Shown one piece after another: positions 17,594 to 25,109 of a stretch of DNA of 64,000 nucleotides. Below the pieces are notes generated by a model that was not told the DNA's origin, did not search any database, and saw nothing but the letters and a program-made list of their open reading frames with translations. Made by a program: the position numbers and the translations under genes. Source of the stretch: Planctomycetota bacterium (GTDB lineage Bacteria > Planctomycetota > Planctomycetia > Pirellulales > Pirellulaceae). Location of the stretch: positions 62,001-126,000 of the forward strand of contig CAUJHS010000022.1 of the NCBI GenBank assembly GCA_963204915.1, written 5' to 3'. Position 1 is the first letter of the stretch; each line of letters opens with the position of its first letter.

Positions 17594-17901
17594 GAGTTGT
17601 TTCGAATTGTCATAATTTGCCCCAAGCCTCACGGTCGGGCGAGTCGAACTTTCCCCGTTGGCAGGATGCGACACACCTTAAAGGGTTTTGGTCGCCACGT
17701 ATGGGTCGAAAGTCGCACATCGCGCGAGGCTTCCTTGCAACCAAGTTGGTGTCACGCTTTGAGGCGCCTCCTTTCGTATCCAGGGAGCAGAGGAGGTGAG
17801 TTAACGCTGCTCAGGTCGAACACTCGACCCTCCGTGGCGGAACGAACATTCCTCGGCATTGCAAACGTGCGTCAATGGTTTACGCACGGCTTCCCCAGGC
17901 A
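17594..17901. other. Intergenic region without a supported gene
   Basis: On the minus strand an AAAGGAGGCG motif lies near 17770, like the ribosome sites of the two small membrane proteins. The nearest start behind it is a GTG 11 bases away, opening only about 25 non-hydrophobic codons, so I do not call a gene. Confidence 0.35.
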
Positions 17902-18120
17902 TCACGGCATTAGCATCCAGTAGTCCGAAGACTCGGCCGCGCCGCCACCGAAGCTCGCCAGCCACATGGCCAAGGCCATCATGGCGAACATAAGCGCCAA
18001 GATTAAGGCAAAGGCCACATAATCAGGGCTGACCGTCCAGAGCGTTTCGCTCTTGGTACTACGTCGCGGGCGATGGTCTGGAGGGGACCCCAGATACTTG
18101 GTTTTTGCGATCGCAGCCAT
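17902..18120 (-). CDS. Small single-span membrane protein
   Basis: 72 residues. The ATG at 18118-18120 follows AAAGGAGGCGAGTG, a strong ribosome site almost identical to that of the small protein at 11902; a longer frame starting at 18231 lacks this support. The protein has a basic, soluble head of about 32 residues (TKYLGSPPDHRPRRSTKS), one membrane span at about 36-58 (VAFALILALMFAMMALAMWLASF) and a short tail, GGGAAESSDYWMLMP. The positive head suggests an inside N-terminus. No family recognised. One of the best sigma-54 promoter matches in the window lies 59-74 bases upstream, so it is probably a member of the same regulon. Confidence 0.72.
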   Translation of the reverse strand: MAAIAKTKYLGSPPDHRPRRSTKSETLWTVSPDYVAFALILALMFAMMALAMWLASFGGGAAESSDYWMLMP

Positions 18121-18178
18121 CACTCGCCTCCTTTCTCTCAAATGACTTGAGAGGCTCAGTTTGTCGTATAGACGTAGA

Positions 18179-18194
18179 AGCGAACTCCGTGCCA
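18179..18194 (-). promoter_or_regulatory. Sigma-54 (-24/-12) promoter candidate
   Basis: On the minus strand TGGCACGGAGTTCGCT has a perfect -24 box (TGGCACG) and a -12 box with one mismatch (TCGC for TTGC) at correct spacing. The predicted start near 18168 gives a leader of about 47 bases to the small membrane protein's ATG. Confidence 0.75.
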
Positions 18195-18230
18195 GATGAC
18201 CGTTTTCGCCGCCTTGGAGCGAGCCCTTCA

Positions 18231-18256
18231 AAAACTCCCGGTTTATTGCGAGTTTT
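18231..18256. repeat. Inverted repeat upstream of the small membrane protein promoter
   Basis: AAAACTC and GAGTTTT are separated by 12 bases and lie about 37 bases upstream of the -24 box at 18179-18194. This could be an enhancer-type activator site. The arms do not match the palindrome at 13179. Confidence 0.35.
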
Positions 18257-18494
18257 CACGGGTCCGAACGCTAGACCGTTCTTGGTTGCACCAGCTGACG
18301 TCAAGAACAGCCTTCGCCAAAGCGCGCGTCTACGAGCAATCGTGTGCGAATTAGCGCAAAATGAGCTTCATTCCGGGCAGTAAGATCTTGAACCCGCTTG
18401 CAGGACGGCGCCCGTTGAGAACGCAATTCGCGAAAGACCACGCAAAAAACCCGGACGGCTTTCACGCAGGATTGGGGAACTGCAACGCTCGCCG

Positions 18495-18510
18495 CGGCGC
18501 TCGATTTGCG
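18495..18510 (+). promoter_or_regulatory. Possible sigma-54 promoter in the csrA leader region
   Basis: CGGCGCTCGATTTGCG has GGC and TTGC with GG-N10-GC spacing. The predicted start near 18521 is about 420 bases before csrA, with no protein gene that I can support in between. It would give either a long csrA leader or a separate RNA. Confidence 0.4.
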
Positions 18511-18594
18511 GTTTGTAGCGTCTAAGCAAAAAAAGGCGAAAACATTGAGCTTGACGTATCTAGAGAGTTCGATAAATTTAGCAGTCGATCGTGA

Positions 18595-18707
18595 TTCGTG
18601 AAGGATCCCGAGTCTTCAGGCCGCAAATCCCTGTGGTAGGTTTCGGAGTCAACAAGGATTTGCCACGCCCGCCTGCCTCGCAATTGAAGAGAGCTTCGTG
18701 AAGGATC
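18595..18707. repeat. 13-base direct repeat, 100 bases apart
   Basis: TTCGTGAAGGATC occurs at 18595-18607 and again at 18695-18707, in the 820-base space before csrA. The two copies are not in the same reading phase, so they are not a protein repeat. Each contains AAGGA, the core bound by CsrA. No gene is supported between 18121 and 18942. Confidence 0.5.
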
Positions 18708-18942
18708 TCTCTTTCGCTCCCTTCGGCCCACCGGAGCGTGCAGGACAAGCTGCTCACACGCGAAGAAAACTGCTCGACCAATCCGGTTTCGCGTACACGC
18801 ATCGTGCGTTCGCTGGACCGAGGCGGATTCACCGCACAATCGTTCGCTGTGACCTCGCTTCCAACCGCTTGGCGTTTCAGTAATCAACAGCGAGTGTTGC
18901 GTTCCTTTTTGTAGTTTGCCATCCCATCAAGGAGGAAAGATC

Positions 18943-19173
18943 ATGTTAGTGCTCAGTCGCAAATCGGGTGAAACAATTGTTATTGGCGACGATATTCGGA
19001 TTACGGTGCTCGAAATCCGTGGCAACAGCGTTAAGTTGGGACTATCGGCGCCTGCCGAGGTTTCGATTCGACGTGAGGAGTTGTCTCTGGAAGGGCGGCC
19101 GAACTGCGGAAATCCTGCAGTACCGTCGAATCCTTCCCCCATTTCATTTGTGATGGACGCCATGATGGGCTAA
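18943..19173 (+). CDS. csrA: Carbon storage regulator CsrA
   Basis: 76 residues. ATG 18943 follows AAGGAGGAAAGATC, an excellent ribosome site that itself contains the GGA bound by CsrA, so autoregulation is plausible. The core [27 protein letters not shown]...[18 protein letters not shown] is canonical, with the RNA-contacting Arg at about 44 and the conserved GLSAP. The C-terminal tail (about 48-76, with PSNPSPISF) is longer than in short CsrA proteins. CsrA binds mRNA leaders at GGA loops to block or stabilise them. Only 12 bases separate it from the globin kinase at 19186, so it opens a five-gene signalling operon reaching to 23187. Confidence 0.96.
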   Translation: MLVLSRKSGETIVIGDDIRITVLEIRGNSVKLGLSAPAEVSIRREELSLEGRPNCGNPAVPSNPSPISFVMDAMMG

Positions 19174-19185
19174 AGTCATTCATTT

Positions 19186-20361
19186 ATGGAGGAGATGCAA
19201 CGTTACCAGCGCTATCAGGAGCTACAGCGATATGTCAGCTGGAGCGACGACGACGCTACGCGCATCGCCGCCGCCTGGCCCCTTGTCGAACCGCATTTGC
19301 CGGCGCTGGTGCAAGATTTTTATGATCAGATCGAACATCATCCCGACGCCAAACGCGTCATTACCGGCGGAGCGGAGCAAGTCGAACGATTAAAGCAAAC
19401 CCTGATGGGTTGGCTACGCGAGTTATTTTCCGGACGTTACGACATTGCCTACGTGCGTCGGCGTTGGAAAGTGGGTTGGCGCCATGTCGAAATTGGCCTC
19501 GATCAAGTTTACACGAGTGTTGCGCTGTCGCGTTTGCGCCACAATTTACGCGTGATCTTGCGTCGCGATTGGCGTGGCGATATTCCCGACCTCATATCGC
19601 TTTTGAATTCCCTCGACCGCCTGATTGACCTGGATTTGGCGGTCATCGAAGACGCGTATCAAACGGAACACCTCAACCGACGGCGACAAGTCGAACGCCT
19701 GGCGGCCATCGGACAAGTGGCGGGCGGCATCGCCCATGAACTGCGCAATCCGCTGAATGTTGTCAAAACGTCGGTGTATTATCTGCGCACGGCCAAAAAT
19801 CCCACCGAAGCAAAACGCGCAGAGCACCTCGAGCGGATTGAACGGCAAGTGGAAGCTGCGGATCGCGTGATCACCGCCCTGAATGATTTCGCCAAGTTGC
19901 CGCTTCCGGCTTTTCGCCCTGTCCCCGTTGAAAACCTGCTTCGCGAGACGCTGGAACAAACGCTCCTTCCAGAAAATATCGCCGTTAAGATCCAGATCTC
20001 TCCCGCGATTGAACATGTCTGGGGCGACGAGCGTCAGTTGAACATCGTCTTCTCGAATTTGGTCCGCAACGCCCGCGACGCCATGCCGCATGGCGGGCAG
20101 TTGACCATTTCCGCCCAAGAAACCGACAACGCCGTGACCATTGCCGTCGCCGACACCGGTCAGGGGATCAAAGCAGATGATCTGAAACGCATTACGGAAC
20201 CGTTGTTCTCCACAAAGGTCCGCGGCATCGGCTTGGGTTTGGCAATCACAAGGGCTATTCTTGAAAAGCACGGCGCCCGCTTACACGTGGAAAGTCAGGA
20301 AGGAAAAGGGTCCACCTTCACGGTTCAATTGCCGGGTCAACGCCCGGTTAGCGCGACATGA
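19186..20361 (+). CDS. Protoglobin-coupled histidine kinase
   Basis: 391 residues. The protoglobin domain (1-165) aligns without gaps over most of its length to the one at 15876: QRYQELQRYV, then WRHVEIGLDQVYTSVALSRLR with proximal His at about residue 100. It lacks the PAS domain of its paralogue. The phospho-acceptor motif is a standard GGIAHELRNPL with His184, and the ATPase domain has VRNARDAMPHGG, DTGQGI and GIGLGLAI. It is a soluble haem-based sensor kinase, probably for O2 or NO. It follows csrA and overlaps the next gene by four bases (ATGA), so the double-receiver protein is its obvious partner. Confidence 0.94.
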   Translation: MEEMQRYQRYQELQRYVSWSDDDATRIAAAWPLVEPHLPALVQDFYDQIEHHPDAKRVITGGAEQVERLKQTLMGWLRELFSGRYDIAYVRRRWKVGWRHVEIGLDQVYTSVALSRLRHNLRVILRRDWRGDIPDLISLLNSLDRLIDLDLAVIEDAYQTEHLNRRRQVERLAAIGQVAGGIAHELRNPLNVVKTSVYYLRTAKNPTEAKRAEHLERIERQVEAADRVITALNDFAKLPLPAFRPVPVENLLRETLEQTLLPENIAVKIQISPAIEHVWGDERQLNIVFSNLVRNARDAMPHGGQLTISAQETDNAVTIAVADTGQGIKADDLKRITEPLFSTKVRGIGLGLAITRAILEKHGARLHVESQEGKGSTFTVQLPGQRPVSAT

Positions 20362-21107
20362 CGAACGCCATCTCCCGCCCTGCGGTTCTTGTCGTGGATG
20401 ATGAACAGGACATCTGCGAGAACCTCCGCGACATCTTGAGCGACCTTGGTTATCGGGTGGATACCGCCCAAGACGGCCCTAGCGCGCTTGAACTAGTGCG
20501 CGACAATTACTACGACGTGGCGCTGCTTGATTTGCGCATGCCCGGAATGGACGGACTCGAATTGTATCGACGGATCAAGCAATTGCGGGCCGACACGGTA
20601 GCCATGATCGTCACGGCCTACGCCACCGATGAAATCACCCAAGCCGCGATCGAAGCCGGGGCGTGGAAGGTTGTGGCGAAACCGGTCGACCTGAAATATC
20701 TGATGCACTTCATCGATGAGGCGCTCGGCCAACCGATTGTGCTCGTCATCGACGATGACGACGAGTTATGCCTGTCTCTCTGGGACGTATTGCGTGAACA
20801 AGGATACCGCGTGTCTTTGGCCAGCGACGCGCCCCAGGCGGCCAGTCGCCTGCGCGAACAGGCTTATCAAGTCGTGCTGATTGATATGAAACTTCCCCAA
20901 ACGGACGGAGCCGAGATGTTCCATTTGGTGCGGCAAACGAATCCGGAAGCCCGCACAGTTCTCATCACGGGCCATCGTGGCGACGTTGAGCGTAAGATTC
21001 ACGAGGTGGTTCAAGCCGGCGCCGACGCGGTTTGTTATAAACCGTTCAATGTGGATCAGTTGCTTCAAACCATCCAGGGTCTGATTCATCCGACGCCCGG
21101 CGCATGA
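20358..21107 (+). CDS. Double-receiver response regulator without output domain
   Basis: 249 residues made of two receiver domains only. REC1 (about 8-120) has VVDDEQD, phospho-acceptor Asp58 (LLDLRMPGMDG) and AKPVDLKYL with the conserved Lys. REC2 (about 127-245) has VIDDDDE, Asp176 (LIDMKLPQTDG) and YKPFN. No DNA-binding or enzyme domain follows, so it most likely relays phosphate or acts through contact. The start codon overlaps the previous stop (ATGA), and its own stop overlaps the start of the next kinase in the same way. In this operon it may sit between the globin kinase and the REC-PAS kinase or ANTAR protein. Confidence 0.93.
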   Translation: MTNAISRPAVLVVDDEQDICENLRDILSDLGYRVDTAQDGPSALELVRDNYYDVALLDLRMPGMDGLELYRRIKQLRADTVAMIVTAYATDEITQAAIEAGAWKVVAKPVDLKYLMHFIDEALGQPIVLVIDDDDELCLSLWDVLREQGYRVSLASDAPQAASRLREQAYQVVLIDMKLPQTDGAEMFHLVRQTNPEARTVLITGHRGDVERKIHEVVQAGADAVCYKPFNVDQLLQTIQGLIHPTPGA

Positions 21108-22594
21108 ACTCCTCTCCCCCCATGTCCGACGCCTTGCACGTCCTTCTGATTGAAGACGACGCGGACACCCGAGCAAATTTGACCGACATTCTGGAAATTG
21201 ACGGCCACAGCTTAACGGGCGTGAGCAGTTTTTCGCAGGCCCAGCAACTCGCCGATTGGGACACCGTTTCGACCGTCGTGCTGGACTGGCAACTTCCCGA
21301 CGGTACGGCGGAGGAGTTTCTACCGCTGATTCAACGACTGGCGCCCCAGGCGCCCGTGGTGATTGTCACCGGACACCCTGACATCCACGCTGTGATTCAA
21401 GCGTTACGACGCGGCGCGTACGACTATCTTCTCAAACCGATCAACCCCGACATACTGCGCGCCACGCTCGCCCGCGTCGCCCGGCACCAGCAAACGGAAG
21501 ACGCACTGCGTCGCAGCGAAGAACAACGACAATTGCTGGCCGAAGCCGTTCGCAACCTCGCGGAAGGAGTCATCATCACCGACGCAGAGCTTGACCCTCC
21601 CGGCCCAAGAATCTTGTTCGCCAACGATGCGATCACCCGCATCACCGGCTTCAATGTGGACGAACTGATTGGCAACTCGCCGCGCATTTTGCAGGGTCGC
21701 GAAACGAACCGCGCGACGTTAACCCGCCTGAAAAAATCGCTTGCCGACGGACGCACCTTCAAGGGGGAATTTATCAATTACCGCAAAGATGGGACGGCGT
21801 ACCATGTCGAGTTGCTGATTTCGCCGGTGCGAGATGACAAGCAACGGATCACGCATTTTGTCGCCGCCCATCGCGACGTGACCGACCTGAAACTAGCGGA
21901 AGAGAAAGCCGTGCAAACAGCGCGGCTTGCGGCGATCGGGCAAATGGTCGCCGGGTTGGCCCACGAAAGCCGAAACGCCTTGCAGCGCAGCCAGGCCTGC
22001 CTGGAAATGCTGGCCATGGAGGTCGAAGATCGTCCTGATTTACTCGACCTGGTCGCGCGGGTGCAACGCGCCCAAGACGATTTGCACCGCCTTTATGAGG
22101 AGGTTCGCGATTACGCCTCGCCGCGAACGCTCCGCCGAGAACCGTGCGATATCGCCCAAGTGTGGCGTGACACTTGGGCTCATGTGAAGTTTCAGGCCGA
22201 GCCGAAACAGTTGCGTTTTCACGAAGAACTCTCCTGCTCCAACCGGATTTGCGAAATCGATGAGTTTGCGGTTGGGCAAGTGATTCGCAATGTCTTAGAA
22301 AACGCCATTGCGGCGTCGCCGCCTCAAGGCGAAATCTCGCTTTTCTGCACGGATACCGTGCTCGATGGCCGTTCGGCGGTCTGCATTGCCATTCGCGACT
22401 GCGGCCCAGGCATTCCGCCGGAATCGCGCCGCAGGATTTTTGATCCCTTCTATACGACCAAAACCAAAGGCACCGGGCTTGGCATGGCGATTGCTAAACG
22501 CATTGTCGAAGAACATGGCGGGCGAATCCTAGTCGGCGAAAAGGCCTCCCCTGGCGCCGAAATCCTTATCACTCTGCCAAGGGACATGGCATGA
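21104..22594 (+). CDS. REC-PAS histidine kinase
   Basis: 496 residues. An N-terminal receiver (about 10-125) has IEDDADT, phospho-acceptor Asp61 (VLDWQLPDG) and LKPINPD. A PAS/PAC domain covers about 145-265, with the LOV-like phrase NDAITRITGFNVDELIGNSPRILQG, but NSP replaces the flavin-binding cysteine motif, so it is not a photosensor. The phospho-acceptor region has GLAHESRNALQR with His287, like the kinase at 15876, and the ATPase domain has VLENAIAA, DCGPGIPP and GTGLGMAI. It is soluble. ATGA overlaps at both ends show tight coupling with its neighbours. The receiver suggests control by phosphate from another kinase in this cluster. Confidence 0.93.
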   Translation: MNSSPPMSDALHVLLIEDDADTRANLTDILEIDGHSLTGVSSFSQAQQLADWDTVSTVVLDWQLPDGTAEEFLPLIQRLAPQAPVVIVTGHPDIHAVIQALRRGAYDYLLKPINPDILRATLARVARHQQTEDALRRSEEQRQLLAEAVRNLAEGVIITDAELDPPGPRILFANDAITRITGFNVDELIGNSPRILQGRETNRATLTRLKKSLADGRTFKGEFINYRKDGTAYHVELLISPVRDDKQRITHFVAAHRDVTDLKLAEEKAVQTARLAAIGQMVAGLAHESRNALQRSQACLEMLAMEVEDRPDLLDLVARVQRAQDDLHRLYEEVRDYASPRTLRREPCDIAQVWRDTWAHVKFQAEPKQLRFHEELSCSNRICEIDEFAVGQVIRNVLENAIAASPPQGEISLFCTDTVLDGRSAVCIAIRDCGPGIPPESRRRIFDPFYTTKTKGTGLGMAIAKRIVEEHGGRILVGEKASPGAEILITLPRDMA

Positions 22595-23187
22595 ATCCGA
22601 ACCTCCGCATTGCCGTGGCCGATGACGAACCGGACATGCGGGACTATTTCGAACGAATGCTTCCTCGATTAGGACATCAGGTGGCGTCGGTGGCCGAAAA
22701 CGGTCGTCAACTTGTCGAGCACTGCCTTGCGTTCAACCCCGACCTGATCATTACCGACGTTAACATGCCGGAACTCGACGGCATTGCGGCGGCGGAGGCG
22801 ATTTGCCGGAAACGTCCCGTGCCGGTCATCTTGGTTTCGGCTTTCCACGACCGGGAGTTAATCGCTCGCGCGGAAGCCGACCACGTCCAGGCTTATCTGG
22901 TCAAACCCATCAAGCGGGCCGATTTAGAGCCGGCCATCGCACTGGCCGTGGCGCGGTTCGCCCAGTTCCAAGCCTTGCGTAAAGAGGCCGACGATCTACG
23001 TCAGGCGCTGGAAGACCGCAAGGTCATAGAACGCGCCAAGGGGGTGTTAATGCGGCGCGCCGGCCTCGATGAACCCGCTGCATTCGCGCGCCTGCAAAAA
23101 ACCGCCAGCGAGTACAACCTGAAACTCATTGACGCGGCCCGGAGCCTGCTCCTGGCCGATCAGGCGTTTCAACCTCCCAAAGAATAG
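22591..23187 (+). CDS. ANTAR-domain response regulator (AmiR/NasT type)
   Basis: 198 residues. The receiver (about 5-120) has VADDEPDM, phospho-acceptor Asp56 (IITDVNMPELDG) and VKPIKRADL. A coiled linker leads to an ANTAR RNA-binding domain at about 138-192 (DRKVIERAKGVLMRRAGLDEPAAFARLQKTA). The key features of the three-helix ANTAR fold are present (AKGVLM, then A-F-L). ANTAR proteins bind paired hairpins in leaders and prevent termination; NasT does so for nitrate genes. It is the last gene of the csrA operon, translationally coupled by ATGA. Its RNA targets are unknown; the nitrate module 24 kb away is one candidate. Confidence 0.94.
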   Translation: MNPNLRIAVADDEPDMRDYFERMLPRLGHQVASVAENGRQLVEHCLAFNPDLIITDVNMPELDGIAAAEAICRKRPVPVILVSAFHDRELIARAEADHVQAYLVKPIKRADLEPAIALAVARFAQFQALRKEADDLRQALEDRKVIERAKGVLMRRAGLDEPAAFARLQKTASEYNLKLIDAARSLLLADQAFQPPKE

Positions 23188-23263
23188 CGTTTCAAGTTCG
23201 GGCGTAAACTTCACCGGCGGATCCGCGCCCCTCCGTTCGACTCTCGTTGTACGTTGCAATATT

Positions 23264-24031
23264 TTACGGCGATGTCCAAGACTGCACGATAACGCCCGCC
23301 GATTCAAGCTGTTGACGGACGCTTTGAGCCATTTCAAGAGCGTGAGGGCTATCGCCGTGAATACAAATGGTGTCGGCCCAAACGGTTACTTCTGTTCCCT
23401 CGACGGAGCGCACACGACCCGATTGCACCATCTGCTCGGCTCTCTCCGCGGCTCGCGCCGGATCGCTGATGATAGCGCCGGGCGTACCGCGTGGTGCAAG
23501 TGCGCCATTGGCGAGATATCCGCGGTCGGCGAATACCTCACTGGCTGTTCGCAGTCCACACGCCTCGCCTGCTTTCACTAAGGCGCTTCCCGAAAGGCCA
23601 ACCAACACCAGAGTTATGTCGGCACAAGCAACCGCATTGGCGATTGCCCCGGCCAGGTCGGGATCCTCAGCCGCCATATTGTAGAGAGCTCCATGCGGCT
23701 TCACATGGCGCACGGGCGTACCCTCGGCCCGGGCAATCGCTTGCAGCGCGCCAACTTGGTAAAGCACCATTTCGTAGACCTCTTGCGGCGAAACCTCCAT
23801 GCGGCGGCGTCCAAACCCAGCCAGGTCGGGCAAACCGGGGTGCGCCCCGACGGAGACTCCCTTTTGAATCGCCAGCCGTACCGTTCCGCGCATTGTGCCG
23901 GGATCGCCTGCATGGAAACCGCAGGCGATATTCGCGGAAGTCGCGAATTCAAGTAACGCTGCGTCGTTCGCTAGCGTGCATGCGCCAAACCCTTCGCCCA
24001 CGTCACAATTCAAGTCGACCGTCCTCGTCAT
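23264..24031 (-). CDS. pxpA: 5-oxoprolinase subunit A (LamB/YcsF family)
   Basis: 255 residues from ATG 24029-24031, where the family usually begins (TVDLNCDVGEGFGAC); a longer frame to 24298 adds sequence unlike the family. Hallmarks are SANIACGFHAGDPGTM, GAHPGLPDLAGFGRR, HVKPHGALYN and FADRGYLANG. With PxpB and PxpC it forms the ATP-dependent 5-oxoprolinase, which opens pyroglutamate to glutamate. It is the last gene of the minus-strand run, 79 bases after pxpC. Confidence 0.94.
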   Translation of the reverse strand: MTRTVDLNCDVGEGFGACTLANDAALLEFATSANIACGFHAGDPGTMRGTVRLAIQKGVSVGAHPGLPDLAGFGRRRMEVSPQEVYEMVLYQVGALQAIARAEGTPVRHVKPHGALYNMAAEDPDLAGAIANAVACADITLVLVGLSGSALVKAGEACGLRTASEVFADRGYLANGALAPRGTPGAIISDPARAAERAEQMVQSGRVRSVEGTEVTVWADTICIHGDSPHALEMAQSVRQQLESAGVIVQSWTSP

Positions 24032-24110
24032 CAATCCGCGTTTCCTCGGTTGACCTTCGCACCAAAAACCCGGGAATTCAACAGGCTTTGCATCCGAAAT
24101 ACGGTTTCCG

Positions 24111-25109
24111 TCACTCGATAAGGGTTGCGGCGTGCCTAAGTTTATTGAGCATCGCTTCTTGGTCTCGATACATCCGCTGCGCCTCGTTGATCGAAATTTC
24201 CTGGATTCGAAACTTGGCACCCGGCGCAATCTGCGCGAGCCGGGACAAATCGACGGTCGCCACTTGCGCCGCTTTCGCGTAACCGCCGGTCGTCGCACAG
24301 TCGGCCATTAAGATGATTGGTTGCCCCCCGGGCGGAATCTGGATTGTACCCATGCAAACCGCTTCCGAAAGTAACTCGCCAGAGTTCGTAAGCATGAGCT
24401 TTGGTCCGGAAAGGCGGAATCCCATACGGTCCGATTCTTTGGTTAACGCATAGGAGGCGGAGAAAAGGTGCTGTTGGCTTTCTGGGGACAGCCAGTCGCA
24501 TTCGCTGCTACGCATCGCTCGAATCGTTGAGATATTGGCCTCATAAGCCATCGAAATTGTCGGAAACCAGCGTCCGACAGCGAATGACCGACCCTTGGCT
24601 CGCGCCGACAAACGTTGGATAATCTCATTATTTCGCATCGAGAGCGGCCCCGTCGCCAGTTGATCCTTCACGCGCAGCGCCCGACCGGCGAGGCCCCCCA
24701 TTTTGGCTCGTAGGTACGTACTGCGGCTGCCCATAACGACCGGAACGTCGATGCCGCCCGCAATAGCCAAGTACGCTCGGCATCCGGCGATTGCTTTTCC
24801 GATGCGCAGCACGGCCCCTGCGGCGATCCAAACGGCGCGCCATGAGGGTACGAATTGGCCATCGATCGAAGCGGGCAACTCCCCCCCACACACCGCGATG
24901 AGCGCCTCGTCCAGAAACTCAACTTCTGGTCCCAGCAGGGTCGTCTCAAGCGCTGCGGCGTGTTCATCATTGCCGACGAGGATATTCGCTACACGCAGCG
25001 CAAGCGGATCCATGGCCCCGGAAACCACAACGCCGTATTGCTGCAATCCTCGGCGACCCAAGTCCTGCACCGAGGTTAACACACCAGGATGAATCACGCG
25101 GAACCCCAT
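24111..25109 (-). CDS. pxpC: 5-oxoprolinase subunit C (KipA/AHS2 family)
   Basis: 332 residues. It begins FRVIHPGVLTSVQDLGRRGLQQYGVVVSGAMD, the conserved start of the biotin-dependent carboxyltransferase-like family, and continues with ALETTLLGPEVEF, RMGFRLSGP and the signature SEAVCMGTIQIPPGGQPIILMADCATTGGYAK. It overlaps the end of pxpB by 16 bases, showing coupling. Together with PxpB it forms the catalytic pair of 5-oxoprolinase. Confidence 0.95.
   Translation of the reverse strand: MGFRVIHPGVLTSVQDLGRRGLQQYGVVVSGAMDPLALRVANILVGNDEHAAALETTLLGPEVEFLDEALIAVCGGELPASIDGQFVPSWRAVWIAAGAVLRIGKAIAGCRAYLAIAGGIDVPVVMGSRSTYLRAKMGGLAGRALRVKDQLATGPLSMRNNEIIQRLSARAKGRSFAVGRWFPTISMAYEANISTIRAMRSSECDWLSPESQQHLFSASYALTKESDRMGFRLSGPKLMLTNSGELLSEAVCMGTIQIPPGGQPIILMADCATTGGYAKAAQVATVDLSRLAQIAPGAKFRIQEISINEAQRMYRDQEAMLNKLRHAATLIE

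Noticed and set aside
17740-17800. Ribosome-site-like AAAGGAGGCG on the minus strand near 17770 as a third small gene
   Set aside because: The only start behind it is a GTG 11 bases away, giving about 25 codons without a hydrophobic segment.
17830-17900. TTGACGCACGTTTGCA on the minus strand as a sigma-54 promoter
   Set aside because: The -12 half is good but the -24 half lacks the GG pair.
18521-18942. CsrB-like small RNA based on GGA count
   Set aside because: About eight GGA triplets in 420 bases is close to the number expected at this base composition. Only the repeat and promoter keep the idea open, as a low-interest finding.
21640-21730. LOV photosensor reading of the PAS domain in the kinase at 21104
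   Set aside because: The phrase GNSPRILQG lacks the NCRFLQ cysteine needed for flavin adduct formation.
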